A stretch of 64,000 nucleotides of DNA, taken from Melastoma dodecandrum. Taxonomy: Eukaryota; Streptophyta; Magnoliopsida; Myrtales; Melastomataceae. Both the position numbers and the translations under genes were made by a program. Of this stretch, positions 43,576-55,902 are shown one piece after another (positions within the stretch are counted from its first letter, which is position 1; each line of letters begins with the position of its first letter). The stretch lies in the NCBI GenBank assembly GCA_029817715.1, contig JARUPY010000605.1, forward strand, positions 1,922,001 to 1,986,000. Reading direction: 5' to 3'. The notes under the pieces were generated by a model. That model did not search any database and was not told the DNA's origin. It saw nothing but the letters and a program-made list of their open reading frames with translations.

Positions 43576-44653
43576 CGGGTCGAATGTTGTCATTCCTTTC
43601 GAAGAGTTCTTGGCTTGCACGACGATCGTCCCGTTGCTCCTCCGCCTTCGCCGCCGCGTCTGCAGTTGTCGTCCCAAAGTCGGGGCGTATCTTGTGGGAG
43701 TGGTGAGGACGAGATCAGGTTTGTACTCCGCTTCCGTTTTTGTCGTTGTTTTTCCTGGCATTGCTTCCGTAACCCTAATCGTGTAATGGGTAAGTTCCGA
43801 AACCTCCAATCCTAACGTTGGAGAAGTTCCGAAACCTGAAATCGCGAGGGCGGTGGTAGTCGTTTGTGGCTTTGTGGGTATTGCGGTTTTATGGGTTTAT
43901 GGGTCTTGCGGTTTTATGGGTTTGTGGGTGTTGCGGTTGTATGGGTTCGTGGGTGTTGCGGTTTTATGGGTTTGTGGGTTTTGCGGTTTTATGGGTTGTC
44001 CGATATCGAAACATGAAATCGGCCGTTTTCCCCTGTTTTTTTTCGTGTGTGATTTGGGTTTGTGGGTTTTGCACTTTCCTGGAATCCATCTTCCTTACCA
44101 TTCACGGTCCGTGGTCCTTCTTTTGATTTGTTGGTAGTCGTCCTCATAGTCAGTGGTAGTCGTCCTGATTTGTTTGGGTGGGGGTATTGTTAGTCGGAGG
44201 TAGGCTTCCTGAGGTGTTGTGTGTTGGTAGTCGTCCTGATTTGGCTCAACTTGGTCGGGTATTACTTGGACTGGGTCTGTAGTATTGTCTGTACCTTGGG
44301 CTGGGGATGGTTGGGTTTGATTTTATTGGTTCGGTTTAATTTGGCGAAAGCAGAAGTAGGTTAGAGTTGGTTCTGTTTATGTGGTCGCAGCTGATTTGGT
44401 TTCGCTTTGGTTTTTTGTTTTGTTATGGTTTTGTTATGGTTTGGATTGTGTTTGTTTTCAGTTTGTTTAGTTGGAGTGGGGTCCGATCTTTATTTGGTTT
44501 GAAGTTAATTTGTGATGGATGCTCCTTGGGTTTAAGTTGGTTTTGTTCAATTTTGTTTTGTTTAAGTGGGACTGTAGGAATAAAATGAAGTTCGGTTCGT
44601 TTTAGTTATGGTTCGCAGTTTAATTAGCTTCGGTTTAATGGGGTATTTCATGT
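43576..44653. other. Upstream region of the Ulp1-like gene in the Mutator element
   Basis: GC-rich near 43600-43780, then a 25-bp minisatellite (43871-43995), then T/G-rich sequence without coding. It probably holds the promoter of the transposon gene. Confidence 0.4.
43871..43995 (+). repeat. 25-bp minisatellite, five units
   Basis: Five contiguous units of TTTGTGGGTGTTGCGGTTTT followed by ATGGG, each with one to three changes. A 25-bp period is not a multiple of three, so the apparent Gly/Phe/Val-rich open frames across it are a by-product. Confidence 0.88.
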
Positions 44654-47561
44654 ATGTACTTGTTGGAAAGTGCAGAAATTGAAGGGCATTTTGCAGATTT
44701 GGCAGGACAGTTTTCACCCGAGGCACAAGGGCTAGACCTTCCAGAAGCTGGAATTGAAGGCAACACACCTATTTCTTCTCAAAATGAGAAGGCGAAGGAT
44801 GCGCGTGTCTCCAAGGTAACTCCAAAAACATCCTTTCTGAGTGTTGGGAGTATTCCGCTTTTGTAGTATTGACGGTGTCGCGGATATATTGTTACAGATT
44901 ATCTTTATACAAGGTGTAGTCCGCGAAAGTTGTGGGTTGTGCTGAATACATTTAACGATGCCAAGAGGGTTGCCCTATGTGAGTTAGAATTTGATGGGCT
45001 ACTGCATCTGGCTAGTCGGCAAGTTCGTCACAAGGCTCTGAAGTGCCTTCTGAAGTTGTTCGACCCCGTTAAGAGAGTTATGGTAATTGACGGTGTGGAA
45101 CACCGTATGCTCTCTTCGGATGTTGAGGCCCTGATTGGCCTTCCGGCTACGAAAGTCGGTGTCCCGTTTAGCGGACACATGGACACCGTCCGGGATGAGT
45201 TGAAACAGCATCTGAAGAGGGGTAAGATTTCTCTCAAGTCAGTTGAAAGTAGTATGCTGAGAAGAGATATTCCGGACGACGTATGGAAAGTAGAGGTCGT
45301 ACTATTCATATTAGGAAGCTACTTGTGCCCGACGACGGCCTTCGACATCGAGAAGGAGTACCTGCTCGCGACACGGGACGTTGCCTCCATTTGTAAGTTT
45401 GATTGGGCCACTCACGTCGTCGATACACTATGTAGTCAAGTGAGGGCCTTCAAAGGTCATCACGTGAAGTATATAGGAGGCTGCGTCCATCTATTGCTGG
45501 TGAGACCGTATGCCTTATGGTTTCTTCCGCTTACGGATTGTGTTTGGACTTATGTTATTATTGTTAACATGAATTGTTAATGTGTTGGATTTGTGAAACC
45601 ACCAGTTGTTTTACGCTTGCAAAACAACTATGGAGGAGACCGTGTCAACCTCGACGAGCAGGACTACGCCTTTATGCCAAGATTGGGACGATGACCGCCT
45701 GAAATCCGTATTCAGAGTTGCAAATGCTGATCTTGCTGCACTTGTAGGTTTTGTCGTTGTTTTAATGCGTACTAGTGTTTTTAATACATGTCATTGGCTG
45801 AAAATCGTAGTAAGTCTATTTACAGGAATCCCGCGATGTCGAAACTAATGCAGAGGAAGAAGTGGACCCTGCGAACGAATATGAGCAGATGGAAATGGTG
45901 ATGCGTCGGCTGAAGGTATGCTTCATTTCGTGTGCTGGTCTGTATATGTTTACAATTTGGGTTGTTAGTTTGATTTGAAATTACTTATTATATGATGTAC
46001 TTCATAACCAGACCGTGGAACTTTCTATTATGAGACTCCATGCTACTAATGAGCACATCATCTGGAAATTGGGATTGATTCTCAATGAAGTTAGAAGAGA
46101 AAGAGGGCCACAAGGCCATCCGGTTATGCAAGAAGAGCGTGGTAAGTCTGAAGAGAAGGTGGTAGGAGACGAAAACGAAGATCATGTACCAGAGGGTGTT
46201 CTGGAAGGAATCATAGAAGGAATGGCTTATGTAAATCCGGTGTATAATGTGTCCGACCATGAGTCTCCACCTACCGACGATAGTTTGCCGGACATCGGCA
46301 TCAATGTACCTATAGTCGAGGTAGGCTCAACTATGATGTCGGAGAAGAGCTTGGTTCCGTATCATCCTCCTCAGAAACAACAGAATTTGCCAGAAGGCTC
46401 TGACGATTATTCGGACCCGCGTGAGGTACAACTAGCGCGAGCTCTGAATAAACTATCTGCATTGGTTGGTGCTGACGTGAATGAGAGTGAATCTGAGCTG
46501 AGCATGACTCCATCCGAAGAGGGCGTGAAGATGCTGTTGCAAAGGAAAAAAGGAAAGGAGAAGATTTCTTATGAAGTCCTAGTGGATAAGGAAGGCAACG
46601 GCACCCCCACAGAAACAACAAAGGAGAAGGATTTGGCAGGAGAAGAATGTGTTGCAGAATTCTAGGATGTTCCCACCACTAAAGTCGACAAGGAAGCTCC
46701 GGTTCCCATGGATACGGATCCGGAAGTTGGGAAAGGTACTCAAGGAGTGACCAAGATGGGGGAAGAGGTCGAACTGCATTTGAAAGTGAAGTTAGCAGAC
46801 ATTTTTGTTGTTAACTCTTTCCAAAGTGATATTGACAATTGATGGTTGCTCCACTATTTGTGACAGGAAAGTGGATCCTCGATAACAGCCGTCTTCAATA
46901 GGAAGACCACTCATCGTACGGCCGAGAGGAAGCCGTCCTCATTTAACCGCAGTCCATTTGTCCCGCCTTAGCCGGTAACAAGGACAAGAAAGCGTGGACG
47001 GTCCTCCATCCCTGAGGTATAAATGGACTGCAGCATACCCACTCGTCGTGCCTTGACTGTGACCTTCACGAGGATTAATGGGTTTATCCATTGTTGTAAT
47101 TTGTCATGGATAGGCACTGCAAAAATAATTCCCAGTGGATGTGCCCGTTAGTGAGCTCAAAACATTTACACCGGCTCAATGGTGTGTCATTGAGTACGCT
47201 TGGAATGATGACCGAGACAATAGGTTAGTGTCACTGTCTTCGGATATTGGGATATTGGGATATTGTTTAAGTTCCTTGAACATTTTTTTTATGGATATTA
47301 TTTGTTGCAGTGAATGTCTTTGTATGACCGAGTCCGCACACGTTAATAGGCATGTGATGCGTTCTCTTACGCCACGAAGATGGATAGACAGCGATGTGAG
47401 ATTACCTCTTTAATTACTAACCTTAAAACAGGATTAATTCCTAAGTCGGCGACGCGACTATTCGTTGTTGCAGATTATAGACTTCCACGCCGTCATGCTA
47501 CAAGTAGCATGGATCCCGAAATAAGAAGGATTTGGTACCTTCCAAGTTGGTTAGGGGTAAG

Positions 47562-47916
47562 TGTTGGGGGGTTATGTGTGTAGGATTGGATAGGAAGGGA
47601 GAAGGTGCTAGCAGAACGTAGGTTCTGTACTGTCGACGACCTTCTGTAGGATAGAGAAAACCTTCTGTAGAGCTACTGCACCTACGAGGAGTGTTTTGGC
47701 TACAATTTCTCTTTGTTTAAATTTTTCTCTTTTTTCATCATACAAGAAATGTCTACTCGTCCCTTTATATATAGGGAGGAGTAGTAAAACCAAAAGACAA
47801 TAGAAACCGACATATTTAATGACAAATTTAATAGCCTGCTTTAATGACCCACTTAAATGACTTTTCCGTTAATAAATTCAATACCCATTAATATTGATCA
47901 TAAATTACCTTCAACA
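47562..47916 (-). repeat. 3' LTR of the nested Copia element
   Basis: Pairs with 52049-52395; contains CAGAAGG twice near 47639-47665 on the minus strand. Confidence 0.9.
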
Positions 47917-47923
47917 CCCCCTC

Positions 47924-50900
47924 TTAATTTATGATCTTCAAGAAGTCTTTGAATGTCTTGAACTTCTCAGAAGACACCGCCTTTGTAAGAACGTCTGCGG
48001 GTTGATCATGGGTGTTGATGAACTCTAGAAGAATCTCCTTCTGCGAAACCATCTCTCTGATGAAATGATGACGAACTTCTATATGCTTCGATCTTGCATT
48101 GAAAACTGGATTCTTGGTCATAGCAATAGCAGATTGGTTATCACAGAAGATTGTTGCTGGCTCGTCCACCTTCTGTTGTAACTCTAGAAGTAACCTTCTG
48201 AGCCAGACAGTTTCTCTTGTTGCTTCATTTGATGCGATGTACTCAGCTTTTGTAGATGAGAGAGCAACAGTGCTTTGCTTCTTTGAACTCCATGAAATGG
48301 GCTTTGTTCCAATTCAGAACAAGTATTCTAATGTGCTTCTACGATCATCCAAGCTTCCTGCCCAATCATTATCTACATAACCCACTAAATCATCCTTCTG
48401 CTCTTTTGTATACTTCAGTCCGACCTTCTGTGTGCCTTTTAGATAGCGTAGAATCCTTTTTGCTACTATGAAGTGAATTCTGCTGAGGTTGCTCATGAAT
48501 CTAGACAGCAAACTCACAGAATGAACAATATTTGTCCTAGTATGAGTGAGATAAATAAGAGAAACAACCAGGCTTCTCTAGATCTTCAAATCAAAGTCTT
48601 CTGTAGAATCCTCCTTCTGTAACTTCTCATTGAGTGACATTGGTGTAGAAATTGGCTTTGCATTCTCCATACGGAATTTCTTCAATAGATCTGCTATGTA
48701 CTTCTCTTGAGAAATGAAAATCTCTCCTTTCTTCTGCTTCACTTGAAGTCCGAGAAAGTACTTCATCAAGCCAAGATCTGTCATCTCAAATTCTTCCATC
48801 ATGGCTTCCTTGAACTTCTGCAGCAAGCTTCTGCTGGTTTTAGTGTAGATCAAATCATCCACATAGAGACATGTTATTAGAAAATCATCACCAACCTTCT
48901 GTATGCATAGCGAAGATTCTACTGAGCTTATGGAGAATCCTTTCTTCTTAGGTATGAATCAATTCTATAATTTCATGCTATTAGTGCTTGCTTCAAACCA
49001 TATAGAGCTTTATGTAGTTTGTAGACTTTATCTTCTGTGCCTTTCATCAGGAATCCTTCTAGTTGTTCGACGTAGACGTCTTCTAATACTCCATTCAGAA
49101 ATGCCGAATTGACATCAAGCTGGAATACTTCAAACTCCTTCTATGCTACAATAGCTAGAACAACACGGATTGTTTCCAACCTTTCTACAGGAGCAAAAGA
49201 TTTTGTAAAATCAACTCCAGGCTTCTGTGAATAGCCTTTTGCTACGATGCGAGCTTTATGCTTCTGCACACTTCCATATTCATTATACTTGGTCTTGTAG
49301 ACCCACTTTAATCCGACAGCTTCTTTTCCTTCTGGTAGATCGACCAATGACCACGTGTCATTCTTCTCTATAGAAGTCATCTCCTCCTTCATGGCATTTC
49401 TCCATTTTTCTTCTTTGGCTGCCTCCTCAAAGTTTTGTTGCTCAAATGCAGCAAGACAAAGTTAGCTTGCTCATAAATTTCAGTGAATGATCGATACTTC
49501 CTTGGTGGTGTATCTCCAATGGGACCCTTCGCTTTTGGAATGGTTTTAGAGGAACTAGCTTCTATTGTCCCGATGGGATTCTGTACTGTAACTTCTGCTA
49601 CTGCTTCTGTTGTCCTGATAGGATTCTGTACAGATGCTTCTGTTACTGTTTCTGTATACTGGAAAATCTGAGTCATAGAAGACTCTTCCTGCCACTTCCA
49701 ATCTGTATGTTCATCAAAGATAACATCTCTTGACAGAATTAACTTGTCAGTATTCGGATTATAAAGACGATATCCCTTCGATTCATCACTATATCCGATA
49801 AAAATCAACTTCTCACCTTTCTCATCAAACTTTTCTCTTCCTTGAGAAGGTGTAAGTGCATATCCAATACACCCAAATACTTTCAAATGATTTACCACGG
49901 GCTTCCTTCTGTGCCACGCTTCATATGGTGTCTTGTCCCTAACTGCTTTTGTAAGGGATCTGTTCAAAAGGTAAGCAGATGTGTTAAAGCTTCTTCCCAG
50001 AACTTGTTGGGTAGACCTTTGCCCTTTAGCATGCTTCTGGTCATATCCATTATGGTTTTGTTCTTTCTTTCTGCGACTCTATTCTGCTGTGGAGAATATT
50101 GCACAGTCAACTGCCTTTGTATCCCCTTCTGTTGGCAATAGTCCAAGAATGGTCTTGACAGAAACTCTCCTCCGCGATCTGTCCTCAAGGTCTTAATCTT
50201 ATATCCACTTTGATTCTCTGCAAGTGCTTTGAACTTCATAAAGGTGGTGAAAGCATCTGATTTCCTCTCAAGAAAATAAATCCAAATCATTCTAGTAGAG
50301 TCATCTACGAATAACAGAAAGTATCTTCTGTTACCGAGAGACAAAGTTTGAGTCGGTCCACAAATATCTGCATGAACCAGCTCGAGAGGGCTTGAGCTCT
50401 CCATGATGTGTTTGGGAATGGAAGACGATGATGCTTTCCGAAGACACATCCTTCACAGACGTCACCTTCTGCAACTTGTAAAGAAAGTAGTCCTACCACC
50501 ATATCCTTCTGCTTCAATAGAGCCTAGACCTTTCCTGTTCAAATGTCCATACCTAAGATGCCAAAGATGAGAATCATCTATAACCTTAGTTTTGAGAACC
50601 ACATTCCTGTAAGGAGTCATCTTTAACGGGAACAAATTGTTGGACGTCATCTTCACGACCGCAACCTTCTGTCAGTTTCTGTCCGTTATCTCATATTAAT
50701 CTTCTGTAAAAACCAACTTGTAGCCATTTTTCATCATCTGTCCCGTAGTTAGTAGGTTCTGTGTGATTTCTAGAGTGTAGAAGACGTCGTACGTCCTCAT
50801 CCATTGACCTTCTGCACTGAAAACTGAAACAACACATTTACCTTCTATCTTCAACTTCTTGCTATCTCCAAGTTCCAAGAGAGAGTTGTATTTCTCATCA

Positions 50901-52022
50901 AGCTCCACAAAGTTCTTCTTGGTTCCTGTGACATGGTTGCTACAGCCACTATCGAGAAACCATATCTCATTCATATCTTGCACGGTGTTAGAGGAATAAT
51001 AGAAAACTTTAGAAGGTTCATCTTCCTTAGAGAAATTTATTGTGCTTCTGTCCTCATGCTTCTGCTCTTTATCTTTGTACCAGCAATCATGATCTGAATG
51101 AGTTGGGAACCTACATCTCCTGCACCGAAAACGACAATCTTTTGTTTCACGATTATTCTTTCTGCAGATGCGGCATCCTGCTTCTGCTTCTGCATGACCG
51201 CTTCTGTGCTGACCTTCTGGTCGTCCTTCTGCTTAGCCTCTGCCTCTGCCACGAGACCTGCCCCACGTCCTTTGCCATAGGACCTTCTGTTGTTTCTAGA
51301 ACGTTATTGCTTCTGCTCAGAAACATTCAACTTCGCTTGAAATGCTTGCTCCACCGAGGTTGTGTACTTGTTGACCCGTTTCTCATGGGCTTCTAGATAA
51401 CCCATCAATTGATAGATGGAAACTTATGTGAGATCATTCATTTCTTCAATCACGGTTACCACATGCTCAAACTTTTGTGGCAAACTTCTGAGGATTTTAT
51501 CCATGACTTTTCGATCCGAGATCTTCAATTGATTGAAGATCTTCACGATCCTTGAGAAGTAATCTTTGACGTTTTCTTCGTGTTTCATATATAGATTGTC
51601 GAAGTCTCTCCAAAGGTACTGCAGCTTTATAGAGATCACCTTCTGTGACCCTTTAAACTTCTTCTTTAGGATTTCCCACGCATCATTCACCTTTTTCAGG
51701 CCGAATATCCTTGGCTAGATGGTTTTGCTCACGGATCATTGCAGAATCCGTAGAGCCATGGCATTCTTCATGACGTTCTCCTTGTACGCCTTCGGCTCAT
51801 CTTCTGTGGGGTTGATGACACCTTCTATGGAAGTGTTGTCACCTTCTGGGAGAGAGATTCCTTCTGGAACTTCTTCGTAGCCTTCCTCCACAAGTTTTCA
51901 TAGATCTTGGAAAGGAAAATGGTCTCCATTTGAGAATTGCAATAGTCGAAGTGCTCACCGTCGAAGATGGGGATTTGATTGGGAGAAAAAGTGAAGAACA
52001 TATTGCCAGCGGATGTAGACAT
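47924..52022 (-). pseudogene. gag-pol of the nested Copia element, broken
   Basis: Gag starts MSTSAGNMFFTFSPNQIPIF at 52022 and continues with stops (UBN2-like NDAWEILKKKFKGS ... LPQKFEHVVTVIEE, 51424-51690). Then DEIWFLDSGCSNHVTG-like protease (about 50696-50983, DSGCSNH), GAG-pre-integrase (WHLRYGHLNRKGL, CEGCVFGKHHRLPF), integrase (HADICGPTQ, FVDDSTRMIWIYFL, RTDRGGEFLS, 49964-50449), the region with VFGCIGYAL (49389-49967), RT ([21 protein letters not shown], 48578-49392), and RNase H (FCDNQSAIAMTKNPVFNARS, HDQPADVLTKA, 47924-48169). Several stops and shifts separate the blocks. Confidence 0.88.
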
Positions 52023-52048
52023 GACCTTCTGCGCTCTGATACCAAATT

Positions 52049-52395
52049 TGTTGGGGGTTATGTGTGTAAGATTGGATAGAAAGGAAGAATGTGCTAGCAG
52101 AACGTAGGTTCTATATTGCCGACGACCTTCTGTAGGATAGAGAAAACCTTCTGTAGAGCTGCTGCACCTACGATGAGTGTTTTGGCTACAATTTCTCTTT
52201 GTTTAAACTTTTCTCTTTTTTCATCATACAAGAAATGTTCCCTTTATATATAGGGAGGAGTAGGAAAACCAAAAGACAATAGAAACCGAAATATTTAATG
52301 ACAGATTTAATAGCCTGCTTTAATGACCTACTTAAATGACTTTTCCGTTACTAAATTCAATACCCATTAATATTGATCATAAATTACCTTCAAGA
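52049..52395 (-). repeat. 5' LTR of the nested Copia element
   Basis: Pairs with 47562-47916; lacks the short ACTCGTC-containing insert of the left copy. Adjacent primer-binding site fixes orientation. Confidence 0.9.
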
Positions 52396-53470
52396 GTAAG
52401 TGTTGATTTACATCTGATTTTCAAATCCAATAGATGTACCCTAAACTAACCACGAACCGATTTCAGAATCTTGCATCGACGCAATATAGTTCAGCCAAAA
52501 TGCCCGTCATAGCCAAAGCAAATGCCGCAGCCTTATATGCGCACTTCAAGTCTCACATTGGCAAGAACCACGAAGTGCAATGGGTAAGCATCCAGTCCAT
52601 GTAACTGATTTGGTGCCTATCTCCAGATACTTATAATTTAGTAATTTACGACCTTTGCGAAGTTCTTTGTTTCGTAAACTGAATGCTATGCCCGTTTGTA
52701 GATTTTTATTCCGCTTTGCGTCGTGGAATCACATTGGGCGCTACAGATTGTGTCATTCAGGACAGGTGAAGTCCTCATAATGGACACAATATACAAAAAA
52801 CTGTCCAACGTCGGGGGCAGAGCAGAGCTTCATCAGCGTGTATTAAAGCTTCTAAGCGTCGTTATGGAAGAGAATCGGGTCAAATCAAAGGCAAAAGGGT
52901 ATCAATTACCAGACATTTGCAGCTGGAAAAAAATATATCCGTCTAACGTGCCCGACCAGATGGCTGTCGGGAATGAGTACGTCCAACTACATTACCCGAT
53001 TTTCTTTTCATCTGTATGAACGTAACCAGCTGTTACAGATATTATGCATTGCTGTTTCTGCAGAAGCGAATGTGGAATTTATGTCATGAAATTCATGACA
53101 TTGGCTGAACCCCCGTTTGGTGCAGAAGAAGTGGTAAGTTCATTAACTCATTCAACGTAATTACTGTCAAACACTTACAGTCTTTGTGTAGTTAGACCGT
53201 ATGATCGTACCTCTGTTAGACAGTATTTGTGCGTGAATTCTGGATAGACACTTGGCTTTCTTTTCACTGACAGTTGGCCCGCCAATTGATAGTGTGTGTG
53301 TGTTAGACCGTAGGCATTGCTGATAGGTTGCGGCTGGTTGTTAGCATGATCAAATGGCCTGGGAATGAGGTTAAGAAAAGAATACAACAGAAAGTTAAAG
53401 ATGATGCGAACAAGAGGAGTAAGAAGTTGGAGAGCAGTGATGCTTCAACATGGGATGCAGGTCGATAGAC

Positions 53471-53754
53471 ACTTGACGGACCAGATGCATCCTGTACATT
53501 CCTTGAGCAAGACATGCCCAAATCCTGATTTTGACGACCTGCTGCCAACCTGCTCAATCGACCTACTGACGACCTGATTTATCGCTCTGCTGACGACCTG
53601 TAATAGCTGACAACCTGCTCAATCGAAGTTGCAATTTTGGAATGTGTAAATGTTGTAACAGAATAGTCGGTGTGTACATAGCGTACCTTTGGTAACTGAA
53701 TGAACAGGTTGATGTTTTGTCAAAATACTGTCGTTATGCTGTCGAAATTTTAAG
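53471..53754. other. Convergence point of the two Mutator-borne genes
   Basis: Short 3' region between the ends of the Ulp1-like (+) and transposase (-) genes. It contains CTGACGACCTG-type short repeats at about 53530-53610. No gene. Confidence 0.45.
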
Positions 53755-55902
53755 TTATGGGTACACCTTTAACTGTCCATAAACTGAGCTATCTTCACAT
53801 CGCACATCCTCTTCTATTTCAAAACAACTTTCGCTACAGACGTTCGGTACTTTCTCGTTATTGAGGCCACGATCATAAAATCGTTGAAAGGGACCCATGC
53901 CAGTTTCTTCCTTGATACCGTGAATGACATACTCTTTACGAATTTGGTCACCAATATTATACGTGACGCGATTATCAACCCCCGTTAAACCTTCCTTCTC
54001 CACACTACTATTCTCCAACTCCAACGTCAATGATTGAATTTTTTTCTGAACCATCCGAAATTCGTTGTCTGATCTTCCAGCAAGAAAACACATCCGCCGG
54101 CATACAGTCATGAGAATACCCTGTCGTAGACCATTGATGTCGACACCGTATTCACGGCAAGATAAAACGTCAGAACATGCACTTTTAGCTAACTTTGTCC
54201 ACCTTTTATTGACCAGATGCTTTGGTATGGTCAAGAATCCTTCAACTTTCGCAACGTGGAAGAGGTGGGCACACGGAAAACCAAATGTCTCAAAATGTAA
54301 GCAGCTGCAACTGAGTTGAACATTTTGTTTGCCAGATGACACTTGCACGCATCTATGCTCACCGTCATAACACGAAAGAGTGTATACCCTCGCTATATTC
54401 CCATCAACTATATCTTCCACATAAAATCGTGCTTCCTTTTTCATTTCGGACTAAACTCTACGAAAAGAACTCAGGGTGTACAATTGACTTGAATCCTCCT
54501 CTAGTTGGCGCAACATCGTACTTGGCTTGAATGCCTTATGCATTGATTTGAAGTCCTCTTCGTATTCCTTGTGACGAAGATCAGCAACTGCGCGCTCAAA
54601 ATTGTTAATGAAATCATGCAGTTTATGTTTCCTGTCGACATATCCCTTCATGTAACGGTGCATTCGTTCGCATCGTTGAGTGCTTCTAAGCTCTGCCCAG
54701 AAATGACCATGCAGATACGTTTGCCACCACATATGTCGGCATGCATAAATTTGTTGTAGCCATCTAATGCTTATGGATCCTGTATGGCTCATTAAAGACG
54801 ACCACTCCTCTTCAACTTCTTCACAGGGTCTACTGTTGTACATGAATGACGAAATACGAGCTCGCATACCCGGGTCCTGTACACGACAATTGATATTCTG
54901 ACTAAAATGCCAAAGACATAACCTATGCCTTGAAAATGGCTATACTTCTCTCACAGAAGCAATCATCGTTTTGTCGGCGTCTGTGACCACGCTTAGCGGA
55001 TGTTTGCCTCCCATGATCTATGTATGAGTACGTAGGAGCCAAGTGTAGTCCGCAATGGTTCATAACTCATTAAGGCAGACCCAAACACAGTAGTTTGATG
55101 GTGATGATTGACACCAACGATGATCACCATTTGTATTCCATAATTGTTTGTCTTGAACGTTGAGTCCAGCTACGACATCGCCGAATGATTGGTAATCAGT
55201 GATTGAGGTACTGTCCGCCCAATATATGTATGTCACTTCATTATTTTCCACATGTGATTCGAACACCATGCCACTGTCACTATTCCTCCTAGACAGGAGA
55301 TATGCAAGGACTGAATCACAACGACTAGCCACCCCAGCAGACTCTTCTTTCAACTTCCGGTTATTGAGGTCCTTCATTAGGAAACCGGCACATGAGTGTC
55401 CACCAGATGCGTGTACTACTAGTCGCATAATATCACATTGTCTAAATCCAACGTCAAGCATTCGACGGACAAAGGTCATATCTTCGTCGCAAACTTGCCG
55501 CCTTTCTAGCATGAAATATGACAGACGTTCGCTCACCATGTCATGATTGTGTTTCAACTGAACTGCAACCAAATTCCACTGCCCATTAACCTCCACTCTC
55601 GCTTTAAAGAAACACTTGCAACCGTTCTTCACAGATGCTTTAACCCGACTTCTCGCTGTTAACACAGGGACATCGGAACACTCGCCTTCCCTTGAACAAA
55701 CCCACTTTCTCATGACGCATTCACCGTTTCTTAATTTCTGCCGATCTCTTTTACGAACTGAAAACCCATGAACCATTGCATACATTTTAATGAACTCTTC
55801 AACTTCTTCGGCAGTACCAAATGACATATTCAACATATGTTCTTCATTCATATCACTGACTATATTGAAGAACTGTTGAACATCCTGCTCACCTACATTC
55901 AC
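53755..55902 (-). pseudogene. MULE transposase with FAR1-like and SWIM domains, broken
   Basis: N-terminal block (55902-55060): FAR1/WRKY-GCM1 type zinc domain, YAMVHGFSVRKRDRQKLRNG, CVMRKWVCSREGEC, CKCFFKARVEVNGQW and LKHNHDM. Middle (about 55040-54451): IMGGKHPLSVVTDADKTMIA (the second Asp of the DDE core), then WAELRSTQRCERMHRYMKGY (Glu). C-terminal block (54444-53755): SWIM zinc finger CSCLHFETFGFPCAHLFHV. Stops and a frameshift lie between 55060 and 54870, and an in-frame stop at 54451-54453 separates the last two blocks. Family: Mutator transposases related to FAR1/FHY3. Confidence 0.88.

Larger units (their letters stand above)
47562..52395 (-). mobile_element. Copia LTR retrotransposon nested in the Ulp1 gene
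   Basis: LTRs at 47562-47916 (355 bp) and 52049-52395 (347 bp) begin TGTTGGGGG; the left ends CA, the right GA. The right LTR is the 5' LTR: TGGTATCAGAGC (complement of 52033-52044) lies four bases from it. A purine tract AAGAGGGGG lies next to the left LTR. The target duplication GTAAG is exact (47557-47561, 52396-52400). LTR copies differ by many substitutions and an 8-9 bp indel. It resembles the Tork-like lineage of Copia. The element is strongly enriched in CAGAAG (see findings). Confidence 0.93.
44654..53470 (+). pseudogene. Ulp1/C48 cysteine protease gene of the Mutator element, broken
   Basis: Exons recognisable by phase: about 44677-44815, 44898-45499, 45605-45744, 45827-45915, 46013-46794, 46867-47018, 47127-47223, 47311-47394, 47473-47556, 52468-52580, 52702-52967, 53062-53132, and a tail at about 53340-53468. 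The first half has the conserved N-region (YLYTRCSPRKLW, VDTLCSQVRAFKGH...GGCVHLLL), the last part the protease: ESHWAL (His), LIMDT (Asp), PDQ (Gln) and ECGIYVMKFM (Cys). In-frame stops after VAEF (about 46663) and FVPP (about 46969), and a 4.8-kb Copia insertion, disable it. The catalytic residues themselves are still present. Confidence 0.82.

Noticed and set aside
43853..44137. Gly/Phe-rich open frames
   Set aside because: Produced by a 25-bp minisatellite; the period is not a multiple of three.
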